A DNA stretch of 64,000 nt, from NCBI GenBank assembly GCA_947652115.1, contig OX393570.1, positions 8,938,346 to 9,002,345 on the forward strand, written 5' to 3'. This DNA comes from Blastomussa wellsi. Lineage: Eukaryota; Cnidaria; Anthozoa; Scleractinia; Plerogyridae. The translations under genes were made by a program, and so were the position numbers. How positions within the stretch are numbered: the first letter of the stretch is position 1; the number at the start of each line of letters is the position of its first letter. Of this stretch, positions 33,864-47,800 are shown piece by piece. A model generated the notes under the pieces. That model saw nothing but the letters and a program-made list of their open reading frames with translations. It did not search any database and was not told the origin of the DNA.

Positions 33864-36800
33864 AGCTTTCTTTACTATAACAGAAAAACAGGACTTAGGT
33901 GAGGAAATCAAATGGTGGAAATTCTTACGATTTGATCCTTGAATGGAGAAGCCCTGTTTGATGTCCTACCTTTCAGTTTCAAACTGAATATTATTATGAC
34001 CACGGTCTTTTGACTTGAATTTTGAGAATAAACGTTTGCCACCTGCCACTCCCCCGTAACAAGAGTCAGCTAAAAGCTTTGTATTGCTTAGCGATAGCAG
34101 ACCATAGCGCGGCAATTCAACACCAATAGCTCTGGCTCTCTAAAATGTCTTCTTGCCTGACTCAGCATTCGATTTTCAAAATTCTGCGACGTTGGAAACT
34201 CTAGCTCTAAAGACGTTTTCTACGAGGTCAGAAGGCAACTCAAACCTGTTAAGGTGTGGCTCAAAGCTGCTTCAAAATTTCCCAAAACGTATTACAAGTA
34301 GATATTTTTCTCGGAATTAACAGTTTTCTGATATTTGCGCTGCAATTTAATAACTATAAGAAAGTACAGTCATCAAATAAAAAGAACAGGCTATTCAGCA
34401 TGGTTCAAGGGAACGAAATACGTCGATGCTTTGAAGCGACAACGACAACGACGTTAATGCCGGTTAACGAGTACTGGAAAATGACCGGCTCACTCAGGGC
34501 TTCAGTACAGAATAAAAATATATCCATGGCTAAAATAAAATACCGACAGCTCTCAGTTTAAAGAAGTTCGTATATTCTCACCTGTCTCTGTTGAAGCAAC
34601 CAAAGGTCTTCGTGTACGTGCTGTATCTTGGACGGATGAGATTAACTCCGCTTGCCCTTTGCTTCGATAGCTCTTTACAATCTATTAAATAGCCTTAGGG
34701 GACAAAACCAAACCTATTGGGATTGGTCAATACGAATTGTGACAAAATCGTTTGATGAATAGGTACATCCTTGGCTCATTCATCCTCGTTGAAAAAGCCT
34801 GTGAAACTCACCAGTGACGTGAAACGAAGAACGAACAAGACAACAAAGAACAGAAAAACAATAGCTGAAAAACAAAGAAATAAGTCACAGGTTTTGACGT
34901 AATATGGCAAAAACTCGGGCTTTGTGCTTCATTGCGGGTTCCAAACAAAGAGAAACAGATGAAATCGCGAGGCTGAAGGCCGAGTTCTTTTATTGTTTCG
35001 AGGTATTCTAAACCCGTGATGAGGCGCGGCACGAAGCCCGAGTTTTTGGTATGCCTTCTTAAATGAACAATAAAAAATTATGCAGCGTGATTTTTTCCCT
35101 TTTCCACAAAACCAGTTTGCATACGTGATTCATTAGCTGCCGACCACGAGGAAAGAGGGAGAGGCAAATTTTGGTTAGACGAACTCGGTATACGAAGAAG
35201 AGAATTGCGAGCCAAGAAAGCTATCGTTTATGGAATAGTACATGGTATCCAACTCTGTGTATTTTAGAAATTATTGTCATCATTATTTCTGTTTCACGAA
35301 TTGCTGAAAATCTCATTAAAAATGCAAGTGTTTGATATAGCATCAAAATCCGTATCGGATCTCAGATCAGAACCCTTAAGATGTGTACGGGTGTTTCATT
35401 GGGTATCAAGATAAGCATATCTTATAAGCATGGCCGCTGATGCTGAGGGCTTCAAGAGCGAATTTTGAAAACGGTCACAGGAAACAGGCCAGAAAATAGT
35501 TCACTAAAAAGGTTCTTAGGGTAGAATAAACAAAAAAACGTCGTGTCCGACGATATTTGAAGGATTTATAAATACTTTCGTATTTGAGACTTGCTAAAAC
35601 AGGATACCAGCAACCTGCAGTTCTTGCGGTTAAGCACAGACCTGGGTCGTTTTCGCCAATTCTAAGAACCAGAAATTCACTATTGTCTTTGAGCTCCTTC
35701 TGAATTCCTGTTTTCATTACTTGTCCTTTTTGCCTTCTCGTCCCCATGGCCCATTTCGCTTCTTTTAGCCAGCGGAGCCTTGGCACGAAAAACAAAGGGA
35801 TCTGGGCACAAAAGATTTTCCAAAAAATTGGAATTTTTTCATTGGCTGTTTTAGATCAAAGAAATCTTAAACGCAAGCCGGTCTCAATTTTGCAGCACAC
35901 AACATGTGGAAACATCAATATTATATACATGAAGTCCGGAAGTCCTAGAATCTACGACTGGAAATCCCATTCGTCTCCAGGGCCCTTCGTTTCTCGTGTC
36001 AAGGCTCCGCCGGCTAAGAGAAACGAAAATGCCTCTTTGGTGAAGAGCCTAAAGGGCTAGGGGTAAAATGGGAACTGGGACTTACTTTGATCATCAAAAT
36101 GTAAATTCTCTTTACTCGCTCCATCATTACGTCAAAAGCTCGTGCTTGCTGTGTTCTATTGGAAATCCTTGAATCTGATTGGTTCTCCGACTGTTTTCTA
36201 TTTAAACAATAAGAGTGTTTCTGACGAGGAACTATTGGTTGATAGTTGCCCTGCGGAAACTTGATGTTCTTAAAACTCATATTTGAGGGCAAATATCCTA
36301 GGTTTAAAAACATCAAATTTTCTAGGGGAAACTATCAGACCGATAGTTCCAAGACAAAAACACTTTATTGTCTTCATTGTTCACCACTAAATTTTCTTAC
36401 ACGCACGCCCATTAAAAAGAGAGCTTTTGAATTATTTAGTATTTATTATAACTTATTTTGGACGAATGACTGGAGGCAAACAAATTTAAACTAGAAAAGA
36501 AGCATCCTAAATCAAAACCAGACAAGACATGGTCTAAATACCCGCTTGTTATATATAGGTATATAGTTTAATTTGATGTTCTTAAGGTAGTTGGTACCCA
36601 ATGTACAACTTTTGCTCCGAATCAAACTTAATCAGAAGTAACCACCATCATGCAACTTGTTGCCATCAATTATGACAAACACAATGATGTTTGGGTCTCT
36701 TATTGCCATGGAAATGGTACAAGCTCTGGTCAAGTGTCCCAGTGGGTGCTTTTCTTTTTACCGTAACTGAGAAAAAACACCAATTCATTCAGAAAAGAAA

Positions 36801-39043
36801 CTATTTTTAGAAATCATGTTTACAGTGGTCTATGCAATGAACTAGAATGGTTGGCTGGCATTCAATACTTGCAGAGAATAAAATCTAAACAGTTGCAAAT
36901 TGCAAAAACAGGCATTTCTGGCCAATACCCAGTACCAGTGTTTTGCCTGATGTGGCAAAAGAATTTGCCAGACAAGCATCATCTTAGTTCATTGCATAGA
37001 GTGTTCATCAACATTCAGCCTGAGCCCCAGAAAGCTGGAGAAGTTTAAAGCATGGAAAAATGAAAATGCTACTATTTACCTTTTCCATGCACATGTGAAC
37101 ATTTGAAACTACACAGGGTTGTGAAAAACATTCCCAGGGCTAGGTCTTGTCATTTCTGTAAGAAATTCTGCTGCAGAAGTTTTTGTCTTGCATTGAAATA
37201 ATGGAGGAAAATAGATGGCAGCACTGTGCTCTTTCTCAGAAAAGGAAGACAAGATATTGCAGAAAAACTACATACCAGCTGCAAAACAATACATGGATTT
37301 CATGCAAATCCTACCTGACAAGCAAACAGTATTCGTTTAACTCAGTCGTTTAATCACAGAGCAAACATTACAAAGCAACTCTTCTGCTTCCAACTCAAAT
37401 GAAACGTTCGGCCAAAAATATCAAGCAAGAGCTTATTAATAGCTCCTTTTCAACCAAGCAGCCAGCTGGCAGGAATCTGACCGCATTGCATCCTGGGAAA
37501 TTAGACGGTTCTTTGAGCGGGAAACACCCACCTCAAACCAATTTCATGTTTTTTTTACAAGTCTCTGACCAGGCTTCAATGACACACTAAAAGTTTTCCA
37601 GCCACTTCAACCCTCCAGTGAAACTTTCATATTTGCCAGTTGAAGCCTGGCGAGACAAGGCTCATTTGCTTTTTGGCCCCTTGTCCATGAGCAACAAACT
37701 GGCAGTAGCTGCCGTCGAGCATCTGGTCCAAGCCCAGTTTGTCGCATTCACAGTGCCAATAAACATTTCTTTGGAATTGGCAAGGTTTAAGCCATCTCAG
37801 CTCTTGATGATGAGCTCCGGCACCAGCAAATGTTCCAAAACAATGAAATTTGGTGCAATTTTTTCCCCAAATTACATCAATTCTGCCCACGATTCTGCCG
37901 AGCAGAAAGCAAATGAGCCGAGTATGGTCACGTGACCAGTCCCTCAGACCAGTCCCTCAACCAAAACATTTGCCGAAAACAGAGCCTTTATTTTGAGAAG
38001 TCAATGACGTTGCATCTCTTTCCAATCGAGTCTATTTGACGTACTTTTCTGTCCTCCTTGCTGCTTTAATAAACGGTGGAGGCAAAACAAATGTTTTTGA
38101 ATGATTCAGCCTTTATTTATTCCGTAGTTACATTTTTTAAAATTTTCGTTAACTGTTTTAAGAACTGTGCAGTAACTACCCGCATTTATTCAATAACTTC
38201 CTTGGCCCTTCTTTTACCAACTGATCATTCTGTCACTGAGTTAAGGCTGACAATCCATTGACGAGACATCATTGCCGCCGTCATTTTCTGTAAAAGGAAA
38301 AGAGAACTTGTTGTTATGAAGGGTTACCCGCCAGTGTTATAAGCAGATTTCAAAGAAGAGTCCTTTATCTCTTAAAATGCCTCGGTAAGAATTTCGGCCG
38401 GCCTACGACCCTGACAAAATAATTATGAATTATGAAAGCGAAAGAACAGACACGGAGGTACGGGCTGGGAGACGGGACAGTTTTGTTTAATATATATATT
38501 TAGCGAACTTTTGTCGTCGTATTTCCGTCCCCTTTATAATAATTCCCGTATTTCCGTTCCCGTAATAATATTTCCCGTATTTCCGTTGGTGTAGTTTTAC
38601 TGACGGGCATACAGTCACGTCAACGTCATTGTCACTTTGATGTATTCCCTAAATTCATACCCGTTCATTGAGCAGCAGCAAAGAAACTCAGGGATGCCAC
38701 AGTTGAGTGGGGGGCAGAGATAAAAGCCTCCAGCGCAGGGAGAAAACGAATTGGTACAGTATCCGGCATTATCCATACATTCTGTAAAGAAGAAAAGGTC
38801 GTTAGTTTGTTAGCCACCAAGGTGTCTATCGCCATTACAGAAGTACGAACGACGGAAAATTTTCGTCAAAATATAGGGGGTACGAATTTCGACTAACGTG
38901 CCCAATAATTTGAACATCAAAGGTATATCATTGTTTTAAGAAAAGCGCAAAAGCTTGTGTGCAAAATCAAAGTATTTTACGTTGTCAGAATAGTCATGTT
39001 AATTATTTCTGGGACAACCCGTATAACTATTACAGCTAGTCTG
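33567..39043. repeat. Array unit 2 (5,477 bp)
   Basis: Standard unit: exon 1 and 5' part of gene copy 1, a spacer (34730-38090) with no recognised gene, then the 3' exons of gene copy 2. Differs from units 3-4 at a few bases, for example CTCTTTAC at about 34671 (CTATTTAC in units 3-4) and CTATTGGGATTGG near 34715 (CTATTGAGATTGG in units 3-4). Confidence 0.9.
34684..34726 (-). promoter_or_regulatory. Promoter of peptide gene copy 1
   Basis: On the minus strand a CCAAT box (complement of 34722-34726) lies about 35 bases upstream of a TATA-like TATTTAAT (34684-34691). A start near 34655 would give a short non-coding first exon ending at 34582. Inferred from position and motif only. Confidence 0.5.
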
Positions 39044-39340
39044 ATTATCCATCCATCTTGGCTAGATCATTATATTATCTTTTATACTCGCACAAAACAT
39101 GGGTTTTTGAATCAGAGCGCGCACAGAATCCTATCTGTATTATAATAGTAGATAGTTAATTCTAAAGAAATCATTACAAATGTAATATAATGGACAAATA
39201 AACAATGGACCAAAGAAACACTCACGATTTTGCCTGGCAGAAAGTTCCAAGGGGTTCCTCTTGTTTCTTGGGATTGCTCCTTGTACGGCAAGGGCTCCCG
39301 AAATAATCAACATCAGGCACAAACTAAACTTCGCCTCCAT
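38281..39340 (-). CDS. Secreted eight-cysteine peptide precursor, complete copy 2
   Basis: Exons 39340-39226, 38781-38661 and 38287-38281, same splice sites and the same 80-residue product as copy 1. I saw no coding difference. The unchanged coding sequence together with nearly unchanged introns points to very recent duplication or conversion rather than selection alone. Predicted 5' UTR exon ends at 40059. Polyadenylation signal at 38112-38121. Confidence 0.75.
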
Positions 39341-42300
39341 AGCTTTCTTTACTATAACAGAAAAACAGGACTTAGGTGAGGAAATCAAATGGTGGAAATT
39401 CTTACGATTTGATCCTTGAATGGAGAAGCCCTGTTTGATGTCCTACCTTTCAGTTTCAAACTGAATATTATTATGACCACGGTCTTTTGACTTGAATTTT
39501 GAGAATAAACGTTTGCCACCTGCCACTCCCCCGTAACAAGAGTCAGCTAAAAGCTTTGTATTGCTTAGCGATAGCAGACCATAGCGCGGCAATTCAACAC
39601 CAATAGCTCTGGCTCGCTAAAATGTCTTCTTGCCTGACTCAGCATTCGATTTTCAAAATTCTGCGACGTTGGAAACTCTAGCTCTAAAGACGTTTTCTAC
39701 GAGGTCAGAAGGCAACTCAAACCTGTTAAGGTGTGGCTCAAAGCTGCTTCAAAATTTCCCAAAACGTATTACAAGTAGATATTTTTCTCGGAATTAACAG
39801 TTTTCTGATATTTGCGCTGCAATTTAATAACTATAAGAAAGTACAGTCATCAAATAAAAAGAACAGGCTATTCAGCATGGTTCAAGGGAACGAAATACGT
39901 CGATGCTTTGAAGCGACAACGACAACGACGTTAATGCCGGTTAACGAGTACTGGAAAATGACCGGCTCACTCAGGGCTTCAGTACAGAATAAAAATATAT
40001 CCATGGCTAAAATAAAATACCGACAGCTCTCAGTTTAAAGAAGTTCGTATATTCTCACCTGTCTCTGTTGAAGCAACCAAAGGTCTTCGTGTACGTGCTG
40101 TATCTTGGACGGATGAGATTAACTCCGCTTGCCCTTTGCTTCGATAGCTATTTACAATCTATTAAATAGCCTTAGGGGACAAAACCAAACCTATTGAGAT
40201 TGGTCAATACGAATTGTGACAAAATCGTTTGATGAATAGGTACATCCTTGGCTCATTCATCCTCGGTGAAAAAGCCTGTGAAACTCACCAGTGACGTGAA
40301 ACGAAGAACGAACAAGACAACAAAGAACAGAAAAACAATAGCTGAAAAACAAAGAAATAAGTCACAGGTTTTGACGTAATATGGCAAAAACTCGGGCTTT
40401 GTGCTTCATTGCGGGTTCCAAACAAAGAGAAACAGATGAAATCGCGAGGCTGAAGGCCGAGTTCTTTTATTGTTTCGAGGTATTCTAAACCCGTGATGAG
40501 GCGCGGCACGAAGCCCGAGTTTTTGGTATGCCTTCTTAAATGAACAATAAAAAATTATGCAGCGTGATTTTTTCCCTTTTCCACAAAACCAGTTTGCATA
40601 CGTGATTCATTAGCTGCCGACCACGAGGAAAGAGGGAGAGGCAAATTTTGGTTAGACGAACTCGGTATACGAAGAAGAGAATTGCGAGCCAAGAAAGCTA
40701 TCGTTTATGGAATAGTACATGGTATCCAACTCTGTGTATTTTAGAAATTATTGTCATCATTATTTCTGTTTCACGAATTGCTGAAAATCTCATTAAAAAT
40801 GCAAGTGTTTGATATAGCATCAAAATCCGTATCGGATCTCAGATCAGAACCCTTAAGATGTGTACGGGTGTTTCATTGGGTATCAAGATAAGCATATCTT
40901 ATAAGCATGGCCGCTGATGCTGAGGGCTTCAAGAGCGAATTTTGAAAACGGTCACAGGAAACAGGCCAGAAAATAGTTCACTAAAAAGGTTCTTAGGGTA
41001 GAATAAACAAAAAAACGTCGTGTCCGACGATATTTGAAGGATTTATAAATACTTTCGTATTTGAGACTTGCTAAAACAGGATACCAGCAACCTGCAGTTC
41101 TTGCGGTTAAGCACAGACCTGGGTCGTTTTCGCCAATTCTAAGAACCAGAAATTCACTATTGTCTTTGAGCTCCTTCTGAATTCCTGTTTTCATTACTTG
41201 TCCTTTTTGCCTTCTCGTCCCCATGGCCCATTTCGCTTCTTTTAGCCAGCGGAGCCTTGGCACGAAAAACAAAGGGATCTGGGCACAAAAGATTTTCCAA
41301 AAAATTGGAATTTTTTCATTGGCTGTTTTAGATCAAAGAAATCTTAAACGCAAGCCGGTCTCAATTTTGCAGCACACAACATGTGGAAACATCAATATTA
41401 TATACATGAAGTCCGGAAGTCCTAGAATCTACGACTGGAAATCCCATTCGTCTCCAGGGCCCTTCGTTTCTCGTGTCAAGGCTCCGCCGGCTAAGAGAAA
41501 CGAAAATGCCTCTTTGGTGAAGAGCCTAAAGGGCTAGGGGTAAAATGGGAACTGGGACTTACTTTGATCATCAAAATGTAAATTCTCTTTACTCGCTCCA
41601 TCATTACGTCAAAAGCTCGTGCTTGCTGTGTTCTATTGGAAATCCTTGAATCTGATTGGTTCTCCGACTGTTTTCTATTTAAACAATAAGAGTGTTTCTG
41701 ACGAGGAACTATTGGTTGATAGTTGCCCTGCGGAAACTTGATGTTCTTAAAACTCATATTTGAGGGCAAATATCCTAGGTTTAAAAACATCAAATTTTCT
41801 AGGGGAAACTATCAGACCGATAGTTCCAAGACAAAAACACTTTATTGTCTTCATTGTTCACCACTAAATTTTCTTACACGCACGCCCATTAAAAAGAGAG
41901 CTTTTGAATTATTTAGTATTTATTATAACTTATTTTGGACGAATGACTGGAGGCAAACAAATTTAAACTAGAAAAGAAGCATCCTAAATCAAAACCAGAC
42001 AAGACATGGTCTAAATACCCGCTTGTTATATATAGGTATATAGTTTAATTTGATGTTCTTAAGGTAGTTGGTACCCAATGTACAACTTTTGCTCCGAATC
42101 AAACTTAATCAGAAGTAACCACCATCATGCAACTTGTTGCCATCAATTATGACAAACACAATGATGTTTGGGTCTCTTATTGCCATGGAAATGGTACAAG
42201 CTCTGGTCAAGTGTCCCAGTGGGTGCTTTTCTTTTTACCGTAACTGAGAAAAAACACCAATTCATTCAGAAAAGAAACTATTTTTAGAAATCATGTTTAC

Positions 42301-44520
42301 AGTGGTCTATGCAATGAACTAGAATGGTTGGCTGGCATTCAATACTTGCAGAGAATAAAATCTAAACAGTTGCAAATTGCAAAAACAGGCATTTCTGGCC
42401 AATACCCAGTACCAGTGTTTTGCCTGATGTGGCAAAAGAATTTGCCAGACAAGCATCATCTTAGTTCATTGCATAGAGTGTTCATCAACATTCAGCCTGA
42501 GCCCCAGAAAGCTGGAGAAGTTTAAAGCATGGAAAAATGAAAATGCTACTATTTACCTTTTCCATGCACATGTGAACATTTGAAACTACACAGGGTTGTG
42601 AAAAACATTCCCAGGGCTAGGTCTTGTCATTTCTGTAAGAAATTCTGCTGCAGAAGTTTTTGTCTTGCATTGAAATAATGGAGGAAAATAGATGGCAGCA
42701 CTGTGCTCTTTCTCAGAAAAGGAAGACAAGATATTGCAGAAAAACTACATACCAGCTGCAAAACAATACATGGATTTCATGCAAATCCTACCTGACAAGC
42801 AAACAGTATTCGTTTAACTCAGTCGTTTAATCACAGAGCAAACATTACAAAGCAACTCTTCTGCTTCCAACTCAAATGAAACGTTCGGCCAAAAATATCA
42901 AGCAAGAGCTTATTAATAGCTCCTTTTCAACCAAGCAGCCAGCTGGCAGGAATCTGACCGCATTGCATCCTGGGAAATTAGACGGTTCTTTGAGCGGGAA
43001 ACACCCACCTCAAACCAATTTCATGTTTTTTTTACAAGTCTCTGACCAGGCTTCAATGACACACTAAAAGTTTTCCAGCCACTTCAACCCTCCAGTGAAA
43101 CTTTCATATTTGCCAGTTGAAGCCTGGCGAGACAAGGCTCATTTGCTTTTTGGCCCCTTGTCCATGAGCAACAAACTGGCAGTAGCTGCCGTCGAGCATC
43201 TGGTCCAAGCCCAGTTTGTCGCATTCACAGTGCCAATAAACATTTCTTTGGAATTGGCAAGGTTTAAGCCATCTCAGCTCTTGATGATGAGCTCCGGCAC
43301 CAGCAAATGTTCCAAAACAATGAAATTTGGTGCAATTTTTTCCCCAAATTACATCAATTCTGCCCACGATTCTGCCGAGCAGAAAGCAAATGAGCCGAGT
43401 ATGGTCACGTGACCAGTCCCTCAGACCAGTCCCTCAACCAAAACATTTGCCGAAAACAGAGCCTTTATTTTGAGAAGTCAATGACGTTGCATCTCTTTCC
43501 AATCGAGTCTATTTGACGTACTTTTCTGTCCTCCTTGCTGCTTTAATAAACGGTGGAGGCAAAACAAATGTTTTTGAATGATTCAGCCTTTATTTATTCC
43601 GTAGTTACATTTTTTAAAATTTTCGTTAACTGTTTTAAGAACTGTGCAGTAACTACCCGCATTTATTCAATAACTTCCTTGGCCCTTCTTTTACCAACTG
43701 ATCATTCTGTCACTGAGTTAAGGCTGACAATCCATTGACGAGACATCATTGCCGCCGTCATTTTCTGTAAAAGGAAAAGAGAACTTGTTGTTATGAAGGG
43801 TTACCCGCCAGTGTTATAAGCAGATTTCAAAGAAGAGTCCTTTATCTCTTAAAATGCCTCGGTAAGAATTTCGGCCGGCCTACGACCCTGACAAAATAAT
43901 TATGAATTATGAAAGCGAAAGAACAGACACGGAGGTACGGGCTGGGAGACGGGACAGTTTTGTTTAATATATATATTTAGCGAACTTTTGTCGTCGTATT
44001 TCCGTCCCCTTTATAATAATTCCCGTATTTCCGTTCCCGTAATAATATTTCCCGTATTTCCGTTGGTGTAGTTTTACTGACGGGCATACAGTCACGTCAA
44101 CGTCATTGTCACTTTGATGTATTCCCTAAATTCATACCCGTTCATTGAGCAGCAGCAAAGAAACTCAGGGATGCCACAGTTGAGTGGGGGGCAGAGATAA
44201 AAGCCTCCAGCGCAGGGAGAAAACGAATTGGTACAGTATCCGGCATTATCCATACATTCTGTAAAGAAGAAAAGGTCGTTAGTTTGTTAGCCACCAAGGT
44301 GTCTATCGCCATTACAGAAGTACGAACGACGGAAAATTTTCGTCAAAATATAGGGGGTACGAATTTCGACTAACGTGCCCAATAATTTGAACATCAAAGG
44401 TATATCATTGTTTTAAGAAAAGCGCAAAAGCTTGTGTGCAAAATCAAAGTATTTTACGTTGTCAGAATAGTCATGTTAATTATTTCTGGGACAACCCGTA
44501 TAACTATTACAGCTAGTCTG
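39044..44520. repeat. Array unit 3 (5,477 bp)
   Basis: Standard unit carrying the 5' part of gene copy 2 and the 3' exons of copy 3. Very close to unit 4 in its first half (shared CTATTTAC and CTATTGAGATTGG), but shares GCTGCCGTCG near 43186 with unit 2 rather than unit 4. Confidence 0.9.
40161..40203 (-). promoter_or_regulatory. Promoter of peptide gene copy 2
   Basis: Same CCAAT and TATTTAAT arrangement as copy 1. It carries the unit 3/4 variants next to the CCAAT box (ATTGAGATTGG) and downstream of the TATA-like box (CTATTTAC). Confidence 0.5.
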
Positions 44521-44817
44521 ATTATCCATCCATCTTGGCTAGATCATTATATTATCTTTTATACTCGCACAAAACATGGGTTTTTGAATCAGAGCGCGCA
44601 CAGAATCCTATCTGTATTATAATAGTAGATAGTTAATTCTAAAGAAATCATTACAAATGTAATATAATGGACAAATAAACAATGGACCAAAGAAACACTC
44701 ACGATTTTGCCTGGCAGAAAGTTCCAAGGGGTTCCTCTTGTTTCTTGGGATTGCTCCTTGTACGGCAAGGGCTCCCGAAATAATCAACATCAGGCACAAA
44801 CTAAACTTCGCCTCCAT
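43758..44817 (-). CDS. Secreted eight-cysteine peptide precursor, complete copy 3
   Basis: Exons 44817-44703, 44258-44138 and 43764-43758. Product and splice sites as in copy 1, no coding change seen. Predicted 5' UTR exon ends at 45536. Polyadenylation signal at 43589-43598. Confidence 0.75.
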
Positions 44818-47800
44818 AGCTTTCTTTACTATAACAGAAAAACAGGACTTAGGTGAGGAAATCAAATGGTGGAAATTCTTACGATTTGATCCTTGAATGG
44901 AGAAGCCCTGTTTGATGTCCTACCTTTCAGTTTCAAACTGAATATTATTATGACCACGGTCTTTTGACTTGAATTTTGAGAATAAACGTTTGCCACCTGC
45001 CACTCCCCCGTAACAAGAGTCAGCTAAAAGCTTTGTATTGCTTAGCGATAGCAGACCATAGCGCGGCAATTCAACACCAATAGCTCTGGCTCGCTAAAAT
45101 GTCTTCTTGCCTGACTCAGCATTCGATTTTCAAAATTCTGCGACGTTGGAAACTCTAGCTCTAAAGACGTTTTCTACGAGGTCAGAAGGCAACTCAAACC
45201 TGTTAAGGTGTGGCTCAAAGCTGCTTCAAAATTTCCCAAAACGTATTACAAGTAGATATTTTTCTCGGAATTAACAGTTTTCTGATATTTGCGCTGCAAT
45301 TTAATAACTATAAGAAAGTACAGTCATCAAATAAAAAGAACAGGCTATTCAGCATGGTTCAAGGGAACGAAATACGTCGATGCTTTGAAGCGACAACGAC
45401 AACGACGTTAATGCCGGTTAACGAGTACTGGAAAATGACCGGCTCACTCAGGGCTTCAGTACAGAATAAAAATATATCCATGGCTAAAATAAAATACCGA
45501 CAGCTCTCAGTTTAAAGAAGTTCGTATATTCTCACCTGTCTCTGTTGAAGCAACCAAAGGTCTTCGTGTACGTGCTGTATCTTGGACGGATGAGATTAAC
45601 TCCGCTTGCCCTTTGCTTCGATAGCTATTTACAATCTATTAAATAGCCTTAGGGGACAAAACCAAACCTATTGAGATTGGTCAATACGAATTGTGACAAA
45701 ATCGTTTGATGAATAGGTACATCCTTGGCTCATTCATCCTCGGTGAAAAAGCCTGTGAAACTCACCAGTGACGTGAAACGAAGAACGAACAAGACAACAA
45801 AGAACAGAAAAACAATAGCTGAAAAACAAAGAAATAAGTCACAGGTTTTGACGTAATATGGCAAAAACTCGGGCTTTGTGCTTCATTGCGGGTTCCAAAC
45901 AAAGAGAAACAGATGAAATCGCGAGGCTGAAGGCCGAGTTCTTTTATTGTTTCGAGGTATTCTAAACCCGTGATGAGGCGCGGCACGAAGCCCGAGTTTT
46001 TGGTATGCCTTCTTAAATGAACAATAAAAAATTATGCAGCGTGATTTTTTCCCTTTTCCACAAAACCAGTTTGCATACGTGATTCATTAGCTGCCGACCA
46101 CGAGGAAAGAGGGAGAGGCAAATTTTGGTTAGACGAACTCGGTATACGAAGAAGAGAATTGCGAGCCAAGAAAGCTATCGTTTATGGAATAGTACATGGT
46201 ATCCAACTCTGTGTATTTTAGAAATTATTGTCATCATTATTTCTGTTTCACGAATTGCTGAAAATCTCATTAAAAATGCAAGTGTTTGATATAGCATCAA
46301 AATCCGTATCGGATCTCAGATCAGAACCCTTAAGATGTGTACGGGTGTTTCATTGGGTATCAAGATAAGCATATCTTATAAGCATGGCCGCTGATGCTGA
46401 GGGCTTCAAGAGCGAATTTTGAAAACGGTCACAGGAAACAGGCCAGAAAATAGTTCACTAAAAAGGTTCTTAGGGTAGAATAAACAAAAAAACGTCGTGT
46501 CCGACGATATTTGAAGGATTTATAAATACTTTCGTATTTGAGACTTGCTAAAACAGGATACCAGCAACCTGCAGTTCTTGCGGTTAAGCACAGACCTGGG
46601 TCGTTTTCGCCAATTCTAAGAACCAGAAATTCACTATTGTCTTTGAGCTCCTTCTGAATTCCTGTTTTCATTACTTGTCCTTTTTGCCTTCTCGTCCCCA
46701 TGGCCCATTTCGCTTCTTTTAGCCAGCGGAGCCTTGGCACGAAAAACAAAGGGATCTGGGCACAAAAGATTTTCCAAAAAATTGGAATTTTTTCATTGGC
46801 TGTTTTAGATCAAAGAAATCTTAAACGCAAGCCGGTCTCAATTTTGCAGCACACAACATGTGGAAACATCAATATTATATACATGAAGTCCGGAAGTCCT
46901 AGAATCTACGACTGGAAATCCCATTCGTCTCCAGGGCCCTTCGTTTCTCGTGTCAAGGCTCCGCCGGCTAAGAGAAACGAAAATGCCTCTTTGGTGAAGA
47001 GCCTAAAGGGCTAGGGGTAAAATGGGAACTGGGACTTACTTTGATCATCAAAATGTAAATTCTCTTTACTCGCTCCATCATTACGTCAAAAGCTCGTGCT
47101 TGCTGTGTTCTATTGGAAATCCTTGAATCTGATTGGTTCTCCGACTGTTTTCTATTTAAACAATAAGAGTGTTTCTGACGAGGAACTATTGGTTGATAGT
47201 TGCCCTGCGGAAACTTGATGTTCTTAAAACTCATATTTGAGGGCAAATATCCTAGGTTTAAAAACATCAAATTTTCTAGGGGAAACTATCAGACCGATAG
47301 TTCCAAGACAAAAACACTTTATTGTCTTCATTGTTCACCACTAAATTTTCTTACACGCACGCCCATTAAAAAGAGAGCTTTTGAATTATTTAGTATTTAT
47401 TATAACTTATTTTGGACGAATGACTGGAGGCAAACAAATTTAAACTAGAAAAGAAGCATCCTAAATCAAAACCAGACAAGACATGGTCTAAATACCCGCT
47501 TGTTATATATAGGTATATAGTTTAATTTGATGTTCTTAAGGTAGTTGGTACCCAATGTACAACTTTTGCTCCGAATCAAACTTAATCAGAAGTAACCACC
47601 ATCATGCAACTTGTTGCCATCAATTATGACAAACACAATGATGTTTGGGTCTCTTATTGCCATGGAAATGGTACAAGCTCTGGTCAAGTGTCCCAGTGGG
47701 TGCTTTTCTTTTTACCGTAACTGAGAAAAAACACCAATTCATTCAGAAAAGAAACTATTTTTAGAAATCATGTTTACAGTGGTCTATGCAATGAACTAGA